A stretch of DNA of 64,000 bases from DASTFP01 sp963816855 (GCA_963816855.1 CAWFMA010000017.1:62001-126000); one strand, 5' to 3'. Positions 35,446 through 44,596 are shown, numbered from the stretch's first letter. Translations and numbers: made by a program. The notes: generated by a model from the letters alone, not told the origin.

Positions 35446-35772
35446 TGCGTAGTCTCTCCCTTCGCGGCCTTGGTTGCCCAGCGGGCCGCTGGCTCAAAGC
35501 GGCCTTTTCGCTTGCAGATTTGCGGGTCAGCGCCTCTTGTGGCGGGTTTCGGTGGCGTCTTGCGCAATTTCGGGGCGTTTTCCCACTTGCGTCGAAACGC
35601 AGCGCGGAAATAGTATCCCCCGTCCCGATGCCCTTGAAGACCTGTGACCATCATTCAGCGCCACGCTTGCCTCTGGTCTGCGTGGTGTCGCCATCTCTCT
35701 CGCTCTTCTTTCGGCAGCTCGGGAAACGACCGTCAAATCGGCGGCGAAAATCGAGCTCAGTTCCTCCGTGAA
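35446..35772. other. 327-bp stretch before tRNA-Lys, no gene seen
   Basis: Several frames are open but none has recognisable protein text; the minus-strand frame that includes the tRNA gene is a shadow. The promoter for the tRNA must lie here. Confidence 0.3.
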
Positions 35773-35844
35773 GCATCGCTAGCTCAATGGTAGAGCAGGA
35801 GACTCTTAATCTCTTGGTTGTAGGTTCGAGTCCTACGCGATGCA
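35773..35844 (+). tRNA. tRNA-Lys (CTT)
   Basis: A complete cloverleaf: acceptor GCATCGC pairs with GCGATGC (35837-35843), D-arm GCTC...GAGC, anticodon arm GGAGA with loop CTCTTAA (anticodon CTT) and TCTCT, T-arm GTAGG TTCGAGT CCTAC, discriminator A; CCA not encoded. A T run follows directly and may aid termination. tRNA genes often serve as integration sites; no second copy of its 3' end was noticed in the window. Confidence 0.93.
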
Positions 35845-36192
35845 CTTTTTGGACCAATCTTCTGACCTAAATGCAGGGAGATGTATGAAAAGGCATGAAA
35901 ATGCCCTAAAAATTGGCACTTTTTGGCACCAGATTGGCCGCAGAATGATCTTTCATCCCGGCCCCGAATGTCAGGCGAGCCGCATAAATGTTCAAACCCT
36001 TGCAAATGCAAGAGTATCGTGAAATATCACGATATGAACCGGAAGTCCCTGAACGAGCCGATACAGGCAGCCAGAACGGTCATCGAAAGACAACTGACGC
36101 TGCAGCGAATATGCATGCGACTATTTGTGCACACGTTTACACAACAGATCGCGAGTGCCGCAATGGCCTCGCAATATTGAAAAGGAGGATCA
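35845..36192. other. 348-bp leader region of the sugar-binding-protein operon
   Basis: No gene. The region is clearly more AT-rich than its surroundings. It holds an inverted repeat ATCGTGAAATATCACGAT at about 36016-36033, a plausible operator for a sugar-responsive repressor, and ends with a strong ribosome site AAAGGAGG before ATG 36193. Confidence 0.45.
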
Positions 36193-37512
36193 ATGTTTAC
36201 ACCGTTTAGACTGTTTAGAAAGGCAACCCACGCGGGGATTATTACGATCTCGGCGCTGGCAATTATTGGCTCCGCCCAGGCTAAGACGATCCGTATCGCC
36301 GAGCATCGTCAGGCACGGATCGATGCGCTGAAGCAGGTCGTGCCGGAAATAGAAAAAAAATACAACGTCCAGATTGAAATAGTCGAATATCCCGCCCCAG
36401 AGAAGGATTACCTAACAAAGCTTCTGACGGAACTTCGCTCAGGCAATGCGCCTGACCTCTTTACGGCACCCCATGGTCAGGATGTCGCCGACATGGTCGC
36501 GGCGGGCTACCTAGCTCCCATTACCACAGAACTCAAGGCTTGGGAGGGCTATACGCAGCTGTTTGATGTCGCCAAGGCCCTGGCGACCAGCAAAGACGGT
36601 CAGATGTACATTCTGCCCGCCATGCTGAACGTTCAGCAGATCTACTATCGGCGCGATATATTGGAGAAGGCTGGCATTTCAACCGAGCAACCGAAGACGT
36701 GGGCCGAGCTTCTCGACCGGGCCAAGGAGATCAAAGCCAAGACTGGTGCCTACGGCCTTCTCTTTCCGGCGGGTATCACTTGGGCTGGCGGTTCCTTCGA
36801 CGAGGGCTTCAGGCTTTTGATTGTTGGCACTTCAACGCCACAGATCGTCGATGGGGACGGCAAGCTCAACCTCACCGGGCAAGGGATAAAGGACGCCTTT
36901 GGCTTCTACGCTGATCTCATCAACAACGATTTGATGCCGATCGATCCGCTGCTGGGGCCGGAGCCTTGGGTGATACCGAAGTACCAGATGTTTCCGGCCG
37001 GCAAACTGGCTGCAACGACCAGCGGTTCATGGTGCTATATCTATGACTGGGGTCCGAAGAGCAAGAGCCCGATTCCTAATGTCACCCAAGTGGTCGGCAG
37101 TTGGGCGGTTCCTGGCAAAGAGGGAGGGCTGCACGTCCTTGTCGACGTCGACAGTCCATGGGCGGTTAACGCAAAAGCGGCTGATGTTGAGCTCGCCAAG
37201 AAGGTCCTGCTCGAGTTCGGTTCGGTTAACGCTGATGTGGCGTACGCGCAAAACCTCGGTAACATCCCAAGCCGCATGGACGCGGGGGCTGATCCAGACT
37301 TCCAAAAGCTAGAGGCGCTGGTTCCAATTCACGCCGATCTGAAGAAGGGAAGCGGAATGTATCTGCAGACTGCGGAGGGCTTCTCGGCGGTTACCGAAGG
37401 TGTGGCGCGCGCGACCGAGGCACTGCTTCGCAAGAAGACTGATGCGGCAGGCGCTCAGAAGATCCTGGTTGACTACGTCAAAGATGTTCTTGGCGACGAA
37501 GCCGTCAAATAA
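36193..37512 (+). CDS. extracellular solute-binding protein, family 1 (sugar ABC importer)
   Basis: A 439-residue periplasmic binding protein of the maltose/trehalose-type cluster (SBP_bac_1). A Sec signal peptide (AGIITISALAIIGSAQA) precedes the mature protein; typical text includes APEKDYLTKLLTELRSGNAP, PDLF, WAELLDRAKEIKAKTGAYG and FPAGKLAATTSGSW. An ideal ribosome site stands before ATG 36193. Two permease genes follow. Gene content, with ThuA and an ATPase further down, resembles the thuEFGKA trehalose/maltose operons of rhizobia, though the sugar cannot be read from sequence. Confidence 0.93.
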   Translation: MFTPFRLFRKATHAGIITISALAIIGSAQAKTIRIAEHRQARIDALKQVVPEIEKKYNVQIEIVEYPAPEKDYLTKLLTELRSGNAPDLFTAPHGQDVADMVAAGYLAPITTELKAWEGYTQLFDVAKALATSKDGQMYILPAMLNVQQIYYRRDILEKAGISTEQPKTWAELLDRAKEIKAKTGAYGLLFPAGITWAGGSFDEGFRLLIVGTSTPQIVDGDGKLNLTGQGIKDAFGFYADLINNDLMPIDPLLGPEPWVIPKYQMFPAGKLAATTSGSWCYIYDWGPKSKSPIPNVTQVVGSWAVPGKEGGLHVLVDVDSPWAVNAKAADVELAKKVLLEFGSVNADVAYAQNLGNIPSRMDAGADPDFQKLEALVPIHADLKKGSGMYLQTAEGFSAVTEGVARATEALLRKKTDAAGAQKILVDYVKDVLGDEAVK

Positions 37513-37571
37513 CTGAAGGCGACTACTCCGCGACCGCCTCCGGTATTTCCCCGAGGCCGCGGGGCTTAGTC

Positions 37572-38471
37572 GTGGATTTTACAAAGTGGCAAGCTCATAT
37601 GATGACCTATCATGATCGCACATCCTGGCAGCTTAAGCTCCTCCTGCTGCCCTGCGTCCTCCTCATCGGTGCTCTCGTCGTCTACCCGGCGCTTTACTCG
37701 ATCTATTTGAGCCTTACGAATGCTTCACTAGTCGGGTCGGCGGCAACCCATCCTCGTTTCGTTGGCATGCGCAACTATGTGCGGCTGTTTGCGGACGGAG
37801 GCTTCTGGAATTCTCTAGTTGTTACGTTTTGGTTTGTGCTTGGATCGGCCGTGATCGGCCAGTTCGTCTTGGGACTCGTTTCCGCCGTTCTGCTGCGCCG
37901 GCCGCTTCGGTTCAAAAATTTGATCAGCTCAATCATCCTGTTGCCGAATGCTGTGCCTGAAGTAGTCGCGGGCTTTATCTGGATTTCCATGTTGGCTGGC
38001 GGTGAAAATTCGACGCTGAATCGGCTGCTGGGCGGCTTGTCGGTACAATGGTTGCAGCAGTTTCCACTTGCCATGATCATTGTTGCTAATACCTGGCGTG
38101 GCATTGCCTCGGCGATGATCCTGATGATGGCGGGTCTTAGTGCGGTGACCCCTGATGTCTATGAAGCGGCCCGGATCGACGGCGCCTCACCTCGCCAGAT
38201 GTTCCGGTTCATCACGCTTCCACTGATAATGCCGAACATATTTCTTTACATGCTGGTCTCGACTGTCTCGACCATCTCCATTTTCGGGTTCGTCTACGCG
38301 CTCACCCGCGGGGGCCCTGGCAACGCCACTGAGATTATTGGCATCTACATCTACAATCAGTCCTTCACGGCCTTTCAGCTCGGGTACGGTTCGGCCGTGG
38401 CGGTGGTCACCCTCGTCATTTCGATGGCCATCGGCTTGGTCTACGTGCGTGCTCTCAAAGTTAAGGTTTAA
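37572..38471 (+). CDS. sugar ABC transporter permease 1 (MalF/ThuF type)
   Basis: A 299-residue BPD_transp_1 permease with six predicted helices. The EAA loop, which docks to the ATPase, is present as YEAARIDGASPRQMFRFITL. The N-terminal helix LKLLLLPCVLLIGALVVYPA and the loop LYSIYLSLT are standard for MalF-like subunits without the large periplasmic insert. GTG 37572 is used; ATG 37599 is an alternative. It follows the binding-protein gene after 59 bp and precedes the second permease by 4 bp. Confidence 0.93.
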   Translation: MDFTKWQAHMMTYHDRTSWQLKLLLLPCVLLIGALVVYPALYSIYLSLTNASLVGSAATHPRFVGMRNYVRLFADGGFWNSLVVTFWFVLGSAVIGQFVLGLVSAVLLRRPLRFKNLISSIILLPNAVPEVVAGFIWISMLAGGENSTLNRLLGGLSVQWLQQFPLAMIIVANTWRGIASAMILMMAGLSAVTPDVYEAARIDGASPRQMFRFITLPLIMPNIFLYMLVSTVSTISIFGFVYALTRGGPGNATEIIGIYIYNQSFTAFQLGYGSAVAVVTLVISMAIGLVYVRALKVKV

Positions 38472-38475
38472 AGTC

Positions 38476-39387
38476 ATGAGCAAATCGGAACGCGCTGTTC
38501 CCACGATTTTTGGCGGCGATGCGGTTGCGTATGCAACTCTTTCGCTGATCGCACTTTTCTGTGGGATTCCTTTCGTTTGGCTGATTCTGGCCTCCTTCGA
38601 TGGAAATGCTTCGCTGTTTCTTCGATGGCCGAGCTCTTGGACGCTCAATAACTATATCGGCATTTTTGTGCGCGAGGGGGGAGCTCGATGGTTTTTCAAC
38701 TCGTTCGTCGTTGTCGGGACTGCTACAATCATCGTCCTGGTATTCTCCGGCTTCGGTGGTTACGCACTGTCGCGGACAAACGCGTGGTGGAAACGGCCGT
38801 TCCTCTACTCGATCATTCTAGTCCGCGTCGTTCCACCACCGGCTCTAATCGTCCCCTTATATAACATTCTGCTCACCGGTAATAAGGTGGTCGAATCTTT
38901 TGTGCGCAGTTTCGTAGATCCCGAATCGGTACGTCCGGTTATGCGGGTAGTCGGCTTAATCGATGGATATTTTGGCCTGATTCTAGTCTTTGCTGCCATG
39001 CAGTTGCCGCTTGCGCTCTGGATTATGAAAACCTACTTCGACACGATTCCCCTCGACTATGATGAAGCGGCGCTCGTCGACGGGGCAACCCTGTTTCAGC
39101 GTATTCGCTTCGTGATTGCACCGCTAGCTCTTCCGGGCCTCGGCGCGGCGGGTCTTTTTGCATTTATTGCTGCATGGGGGGATTTCCTGATGCCGCTCAT
39201 CTTGCTGTCTTCATCCGAGCTTCAGATGTTGCCACTCGGACTGTTTCGCGCTTTTCTGCGCGTCCAGGAGATTGACTACGGCTTCTTGAGCGCACTCGCG
39301 ATGCTTTACATGCTACCGTCCGTGATGGCCTTCGGATTTGCCCGCCGCTTTTTCGTCCAGACGTTTTCCGGCGGCGTCAAAGGCTGA
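38476..39387 (+). CDS. sugar ABC transporter permease 2 (MalG/ThuG type)
   Basis: A 303-residue MalG-like permease with six helices. The EAA loop reads YDEAALVDGATLFQRIRFVI and the N-terminal LFCGIPFVWLILASF is the usual first helix. A stretch after the third helix (TGNKVVESFVRSFVDPESVR, then PVMRV) looks like an unusual insertion relative to typical MalG proteins and may be lineage-specific. ATG 38476 is chosen because the longer frame lies inside the first permease gene. With the intact permease 1 it should form the channel, but the operon's own ATPase is broken. Confidence 0.92.
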   Translation: MSKSERAVPTIFGGDAVAYATLSLIALFCGIPFVWLILASFDGNASLFLRWPSSWTLNNYIGIFVREGGARWFFNSFVVVGTATIIVLVFSGFGGYALSRTNAWWKRPFLYSIILVRVVPPPALIVPLYNILLTGNKVVESFVRSFVDPESVRPVMRVVGLIDGYFGLILVFAAMQLPLALWIMKTYFDTIPLDYDEAALVDGATLFQRIRFVIAPLALPGLGAAGLFAFIAAWGDFLMPLILLSSSELQMLPLGLFRAFLRVQEIDYGFLSALAMLYMLPSVMAFGFARRFFVQTFSGGVKG

Positions 39388-39425
39388 ACTGTAAGAACAG
39401 CCCTGCTTTTTACCCGAAACTCAAA

Positions 39426-40204
39426 ATGGAAAACGAAGTTAGTATCAAAGTAACAATCTGGAACGAGGGCCGCCACGAGAAGCTCCAACCCGACGTCGCA
39501 GCGATCTACCCGAGCGGCATCCACGGCGCGATTGCAGCAGGCTTAGAGAACGAGGGCTTTGCAGTATGTTGGGCCAGCCTTGACGATCCCGACGAGGGTC
39601 TAGGTGAACAACTCCTCGACGATACCGACGTACTCCTCTGGTGGGGACATATCGCCCATGAGGAGGTCAGTGACGCTTTGATCGACCGATCAGCAGCGCG
39701 TGCTGAAAGGCATGGGACTCATCGTGCTCCATTCCGGGCACCACTCGAAACTCTTCCGTCGGTTGATGGGCACCAATTGCAATCTTGTCTGGCGAGAGCT
39801 GCCGGAGGGTGATTTGGAACGAGTGTGGGTGATCCGCCCATCTCACCCGATTGCAGAAGGCTTACCTCCCTATTTCGAAGTCCCGCAGTCGGAAATATAC
39901 GGCGAACCTTTTGACATTCCCACGCCCGAGGAGTTGATTTTTTTGTCTGGTTCAAAGGAGGAGAGGTATTCCGCAGCGGCTGCACGTTTCAGCGTGGCCG
40001 TGGCCGCATTTTCTTCTTTGGATCCGGACATGAAACCTTTCCGATCTATCACAACGCCCATGTCCCATCGGGTTTTTGCCAACGCTATTCGATAGGCAAA
40101 GCAGCCGCACACCGATGGGCGAATTTTGAGCAACTGGCATCGCGAGGTGCCGATTCATCGCTAGGCCCAATTTGCTTTGACGCTGCTGACTTGGGCTCCG
40201 AGTA
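39426..40204 (+). pseudogene. ThuA-like trehalose-utilisation protein, frameshifted
   Basis: Three frames together give a complete ThuA-like protein: VTIWNEGRHEKLQPDV and LLWWGHIAHEEVSDALIDR in the first (39426 to about 39685), KGMGLIVLHSGHHSKLFRRL and YGEPFDIPTPEELIFL in the second, and GGEVFRSGCTFQRGRGRIFF with GHETFPIYHNAHV in the third. The second shift is at a T7 run near 39938-39945. ThuA proteins have a glutamine-amidotransferase-like fold and act in trehalose/ketotrehalose catabolism. It is the gene after the permeases. Confidence 0.85.
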
Positions 40205-40315
40205 ACAGGTCCGAAAAGAACGAGGCTGAAATTCGCTTGTTGGCTAATGCTCCAGAGCGTCGCACCTCTGAATGAGCCCGCTAGTCACCGCGCATCGGCG
40301 TAAGATCGAAATGCA

Positions 40316-40595
40316 ATGAACAACAAAGACGCTTCAGTAAAAATCAACAATTTGGTCAAGACGTATAGCGATGATCGTGGGCGCCCGACGTTTACGGCGG
40401 TCAAGAACATCAATCTGGACATCAAGGACGGTGAGTTCATGATGTTGCTTGGGCCTTTCGGGGTACGGGAAATCGACGACGTTGCGGATGGTGGCCGGGC
40501 TGGAGAAGATCACCAGCGGGACGATTTCCATTGGGGGCAAGGTGGTAAACGACCTAGAGCCTAAGGATCGCGGGATGCCGGTCCGCTTGCGATAG
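40316..40595 (+). pseudogene. MalK/UgpC-type ABC ATPase, N-terminal remnant
   Basis: Starts normally (VKINNLVKTYSDDRG, FTAVKNINLDIKDGEFMMLL) but a one-base insertion in the Walker A codons (reading GPFGVREID instead of GPSGxGKST) shifts the frame. In the shifted frame the text KSTTLRMVAGLEKITSGTIS and VVNDLEPKDRG continues, then stops at a TAG (40593-40595). Everything after the first 90 residues, including Walker B, is missing. This would have energised the importer encoded at 36193-39387. Confidence 0.8.
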
Positions 40596-40944
40596 CTCAG
40601 GAAAGTCCGGCAAGCACATTGAGCGTTGTCTGATCTCGACGTTTCAGTGGCCGAAAGGATGGGTTTCAAAGGCGACTTTCGACAATTTGAGCATTTGAAT
40701 GCGGATTGGCGATTGAGGCGCGGTATCCGCTCCTGAGCCAAATCCAGGTCCCGGGGCGACACGCGGCGCTTGTTCGGGATCCAGTCGCGCTAAGTGTGAA
40801 GATTCGAGGATGGACGACTTGAGATAAAGGCGCTCGGCATCGCTGCTCTCTCTCTAGCGCTTGCGATCGGGAACCGCTTGCCGAAATACGTAAGACCGTT
40901 AGGCATAGAATCGGTGCCCTGATTGGAAATACTTCGCGAGCTGC
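40596..40944. other. 349-bp stretch, no gene recognised
   Basis: Short plus-strand text such as SERMGFKGDFRQFEHLN occurs but is flanked by stops and is not assignable. It marks the right edge of the degraded carbohydrate island. Confidence 0.25.
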
Positions 40945-41262
40945 ATGACAAAGCTCAGGCGCGCACTCACCTTGGAGGGTTCGGTCGGTATCGCGCCTGC
41001 GAACACCAACAGCACCATGCGGTTTGAGGTTTTTGGCGACGACAAGGTTCCATGGGAGAGTGGCGTCCTGACGCAGGACCCAAAGAGGCCTGGAACAAGC
41101 CGGACCGAGAATTTCAAGATCGACGTGTCAGGCCTGGAAACCCTTGAGCTCAAGATGAACCCTATCGGGTCAAATAAACCCGGGGTTCGAGTATTTCTGG
41201 TCAATGACGCAGTTTATAGAATCATCTCTAGACCTCTTATGCTTCTCTATGAGAACCTGTGA
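40945..41262 (+). pseudogene. NPCBM/NEW2-like domain fragment
   Basis: About 105 residues with the text GSVGIAPANTNSTMRFEVFG, VPWESGVLTQDP and FKIDVSGLETLELKMNPIG, which matches the second half of the NPCBM/NEW2 carbohydrate-binding-like domain (beta-sandwich) common in glycosidases and secreted proteins of Verrucomicrobiota and Planctomycetota. It lacks a signal peptide and a catalytic partner. The open frame ends 10 bp inside the 338-bp repeat element starting at 41253, so the gene's end may have been cut by that insertion. ATG 40945 is not convincing as a true start. Confidence 0.55.
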
Positions 41263-41590
41263 AAAAATTACAAAGTGCCGCGTTGCTGCTGGATTTTTGG
41301 GTTGGCCAAGGCGTGAGGGCGGCGGCAATACCCGCAGCGGTGTTGCCGATGCTTTGCGTCGCCCTGCGGGCTGCCTTCGGCAGGCTGTCTCCCTTCACTC
41401 GGCTGTCCCGCCCGAGCAACGCAGGCCAAGCCAAAAAGACACGCAACCCTATGGGCGAGAGCAAGAAAGGCCATCTGGGGCCGCGTTGCCCGCTCGGTTA
41501 CAGCCCGCTGCGGGGATGCGCCCTCGCGTGCGCCTTGCCATACAGCCTTTCTTTCTCTCGTGCGGCGCTTTCTAATTTTTTCACAGGTTC
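41253..41590. mobile_element. MITE-like element, copy 2 (inverted relative to copy 1)
   Basis: A 338-bp element homologous along its whole length to 6130-6465, in opposite orientation. Ends are GAACCTGTGAAAAAATTA at the left and its near-perfect complement at the right, flanked by the direct repeat TGA (41250-41252 and 41591-41593). The interior repeats the hairpins of copy 1. An open frame from a GTG in the left end is shared by both copies but diverges after about 73 codons, so it is unlikely to be a gene. Confidence 0.8.
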
Positions 41591-41651
41591 TGAGAAGCAG
41601 ATCGAGGCAGGCGGCGATTGACCAGGTTTGATCGGAGACAGGAGGCAAACT

Positions 41652-42440
41652 ATGACCGAATGGGACGCGTCTGAATACGCCAGGATATCGGGCCTCCAGG
41701 AGGCGATGGCCGAGGAAGTGCTCTCGCTGCTCGATCTCAAAGGGGCGAGGCGTGTTTTGGATGTGGGATGCGGCAACGGGAAGGTTACCGCAGAGATCGC
41801 TTCTCGTGTTCCTCAAGGGTCTGTTCTCGGCGTAGATTCGTCCGCGGACATGATCGCTTTCGCCTCGAGCCGATTCGGTCCCCCGCTCCGGCCCAATCTC
41901 CGATTTGAAATAGCTGACGCGCGTCGTCTGACTTTTCGGGACCAATTCGATCTGGTGGTCTCCTTCAACGCGCTCCATTGGATACACGAGCAAGACCAAG
42001 CCCTTCGCTCGATACGCTCTGCGATGAAGTTCGACGGCGCGGCACAACTGCGCCTCGTTCCTAAAGGCAAGCGCAAGAGTCTCGAAAATGTGATCGAGGA
42101 GACGCGCCTCTCACCAAGCTGGTTTCGTTACTTCCAGGGGTTTAACGATCCCTATCTCCACCTGACGCCAAAGCAATATCGAGTATTGGCCGAGCGGAAC
42201 GGCCTGCGCGTCTGCAGCATTCGCACGGAAGACAAAGCTTGGGATTTCAAGTCTCGCTCTGCATTCCTGGCTTTTAGCTCGGTGACCTTCGTCGAATGGA
42301 CACAATTCATACCGGAAGCCGAAAGGCTCGCCTTCATCACCGATGTCCTAGATCGCTATCGGATCGTGGCGACTGACACACCGGGCGAGGAGAATACTTT
42401 CAAGTTTTATCAGATGGATATCACGCTTTCGCCCGACTAA
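41652..42440 (+). CDS. class I SAM-dependent methyltransferase
   Basis: A 262-residue methyltransferase resembling trans-aconitate 2-methyltransferase (Tam) and related small-molecule enzymes. Motif I is VLDVGCGNGKVTAEIA, the acidic strand-2 end reads LGVDSSADM and the post-II region IADARRLTF, followed by FDLVVSFNALHWI. The C-terminal part (SPSWFRYFQGFNDPYLHLTP) fits the same group. A ribosome site (ACAGGAGG) precedes ATG 41652. It starts 60 bp after the repeat element and has no obvious operon partner; substrate unknown. Confidence 0.85.
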   Translation: MTEWDASEYARISGLQEAMAEEVLSLLDLKGARRVLDVGCGNGKVTAEIASRVPQGSVLGVDSSADMIAFASSRFGPPLRPNLRFEIADARRLTFRDQFDLVVSFNALHWIHEQDQALRSIRSAMKFDGAAQLRLVPKGKRKSLENVIEETRLSPSWFRYFQGFNDPYLHLTPKQYRVLAERNGLRVCSIRTEDKAWDFKSRSAFLAFSSVTFVEWTQFIPEAERLAFITDVLDRYRIVATDTPGEENTFKFYQMDITLSPD

Positions 42441-42686
42441 AGCAAAAGCAAGACTGAGATCCAAGGCCGCCGCCAACGTTACATCGCGCACGCTTCAATC
42501 GTCCTGGCATATGCCCGGACCTAGCCGACGCCGTGATTGCCGCCGCCACTTTCCCTGAATGAAGCCGATAAAAAAGAACAACTACCCAAGGAAACTGGCG
42601 GGCCAAGTCATCGAGGAGAAACTGGCCCACGGAACTGAGGAAGGAGCTTCGAGTTGCTGCTGAAATTCCCGGCCGCCGCTGAAAAA

Positions 42687-43592
42687 TCAGCTATGATAAC
42701 CGTAATTGAATTTGGTTGCCGCGGAATAAGGGATTTTTTTTCCGAGATGGTCGGCGTGCATCAGCATGTCCTGGCTTTTCTCGGGATGACCATATTCGGA
42801 ATCGTATTTGCCTTTGGCAGTGAGAGCTCCAAGAAAGTGTCCCGCTTCGTGGGCCATGGTGCTGTCGGAACGGCTCTCGGCGATCAGGGCGATGGCCTCT
42901 TTGGCGTTGGTGGCCCCTCTGTCGGCTTTGCCTCCGTTGGTCACTTTTTTAACGAGAAAGAAAGTCAGCGCGGATCCGGAATCTCGCTCGTCCAGAAATC
43001 CCTTCGGCAACTTCTGCATCTCGATGGTGTCTGCCTGCGGCGAAAGGCCATCGATCGTGGCCGCGTCCGTGCGCCCAAGTTCAAAGAAAACGTTAGCCTG
43101 CGGATTCCAGATCGCGTTCATCTCGCTCAGCAGGGTCTTCGGATCAGCGGAATTCCCGAGGCTTACAAGTCGCTGGCCATCGCGAACCTGAACCGAACGG
43201 ATGGCGACTTTCACCGTCTTTTTATCGAGTACGAGGACTTTGAGCGTGGCATCGGCCTTGTGGGTCTTTGGGTTCTTGGCCTCCACTCTTACCTTGTCAA
43301 ATCCCACCGGAGCGTCGGCCTTGATCCTGAAGATACGCCAAGAATCCTCATCGAATCGTCGCATCGCCTCGGAAGGATTCGAGGCGTTTTGTGCCGCCCC
43401 GGCTCGTTCCTGCCGTTTCTTGAACTCGTAGACTTGAACCTTTGAGGGCACCGTGGACCGCACGTCGAGGCCTCTCCCGTCTTCCAGGATCACCAGGGTC
43501 GAGCCGCCGCTCGGAATGACGATCCCTTGCCCGCCACTCGGCAGGTTTTCATCGACCCCGGAATAAGCGGTGACTTCGCGAAAGGTTACCAT
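42687..43592 (-). CDS. zincin-like protein with HEAGH motif
   Basis: A 301-residue protein without a signal peptide. Residues 1-130 are beta-rich and unassigned. Residues 150-300 look like a zinc peptidase: STMAHEAGHFLGALTAKG contains HExxH, and MLMHADHLGKK lies about 25 residues later like a Met-turn. The metzincin spacing HExxHxxGxxH is not met because Thr occupies the third-ligand position; His in YGHPEK could be the alternative ligand. I cannot place it in a named family. It stands alone, with non-coding gaps of about 250 bp on each side. Confidence 0.7.
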   Translation of the reverse strand: MVTFREVTAYSGVDENLPSGGQGIVIPSGGSTLVILEDGRGLDVRSTVPSKVQVYEFKKRQERAGAAQNASNPSEAMRRFDEDSWRIFRIKADAPVGFDKVRVEAKNPKTHKADATLKVLVLDKKTVKVAIRSVQVRDGQRLVSLGNSADPKTLLSEMNAIWNPQANVFFELGRTDAATIDGLSPQADTIEMQKLPKGFLDERDSGSALTFFLVKKVTNGGKADRGATNAKEAIALIAESRSDSTMAHEAGHFLGALTAKGKYDSEYGHPEKSQDMLMHADHLGKKIPYSAATKFNYGYHS

Positions 43593-43855
43593 ACCAAAAC
43601 AAAATTACGCGGACACCTGCGTTTCGAAAAGTTTCTTTGAAGCCTGGGAAGCATCGCGGAGGCCGCGTGCGCATTTCAGAACTCTTTTTCGATGCAACCT
43701 TGAACCAGCGAAGTCTCTTGAAAGATGTATGGTCCCGTTTGCGCAGGCGCTGTCGCAATTTTTCCCCAAGCGACACGGAGCGAAAATTCTACAAACCCAA
43801 CTTAGCTCTTCTTTTTGAGCGCTTCTGGGCGACTGGTTGTGTTAACTCTTGAGCT

Positions 43856-44458
43856 ATGAACTTTCGAGTCTATGTCGTCTTCTTTGGCCTCTGTACGGCG
43901 GCAACCTTGTCGCGCGGTGGTCTGTTGAATGAGATTTCCGACAATGAACGCGGCCTGTTGGCCTCCGGCCAGATCGTCGTGAAAGCCGAAAAAGTGCCTG
44001 GCGCTCCGTGGCCCCGACTCAGTCTTTATCAGGTTGTCGATGCGCCGCCGGCGATATTGCAGACACTGTTTGGCGATTACGCGGCCGCGCCGACCTACAC
44101 GCCGAACTTGATGTCCGCCAGGGTCATCGCGACGAATCCCGACGGGACGAAAGACGTGGAATACACAGTAAAGGTGCCCATCCTGATGAAAACCTCCTAC
44201 ACGGTCCGAAATTCTTATATCAGGAAGGGAAGTTCCTATACGGTAAGTTGGAAGTTGCTGAAATCCCCGTTTGCTAAGATAAGCGAGGGATCGCTCTCTA
44301 TCGAACCCTATGGCGCCGATGAGACGCTTATGCGCTACACTAACCTCGTCGTGCCTAAGACCAATCTTGTTGCTGGTTTGAAAGCCCAGGCGCTGAACGA
44401 GGCGAAGGCCACGGTGGTGGCCATCAAAACCGAGGCCGAACGTCGTGCGCGCCAGTGA
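43856..44458 (+). CDS. exported SRPBCC/START-like protein
   Basis: A 200-residue protein with an N-terminal signal-like hydrophobic segment (FRVYVVFFGLCTAATLSRGG) and a following domain of the SRPBCC (Bet v1/START) type: the strands ILQTLFGDYAAAPTYTPNLM, KDVEYTVKVPILMKTSYTVR, SYTVSWKLLKSP and LMRYTNLVVPKT, then the long C-terminal helix. Such domains bind hydrophobic ligands. The location is probably periplasmic. No partner gene is adjacent; it converges on the emfourin gene. Confidence 0.75.
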   Translation: MNFRVYVVFFGLCTAATLSRGGLLNEISDNERGLLASGQIVVKAEKVPGAPWPRLSLYQVVDAPPAILQTLFGDYAAAPTYTPNLMSARVIATNPDGTKDVEYTVKVPILMKTSYTVRNSYIRKGSSYTVSWKLLKSPFAKISEGSLSIEPYGADETLMRYTNLVVPKTNLVAGLKAQALNEAKATVVAIKTEAERRARQ

Positions 44459-44596
44459 TGATCCTTCGCGGCGCCAATTTCTCGTGTTCATTTGCATTGG
44501 CGTTTGGCGCGCGACGCAACTCATCCGACGGCTCGCTGCGGCCGTCGAAGGCCTCCTCGGGCGCTACGTTCGCACGTCCGCCGGCAACGGAGCAGG

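Noticed and set aside
35773..35844. tRNA-Lys as a proven attachment site for the carbohydrate island
   Set aside because: No duplicate of its 3' end or integrase gene was found in the window, so this remains unsupported.
35784..36011. Minus-strand frame containing the tRNA-Lys complement
   Set aside because: The protein text is the reverse complement of the tRNA and is a common false call.
41259..41621. 120-residue frame inside MITE copy 2, also seen in copy 1
   Set aside because: It begins in the terminal repeat and its shared part follows from nucleotide identity between copies; the frames diverge in the last third and no ribosome site is evident.
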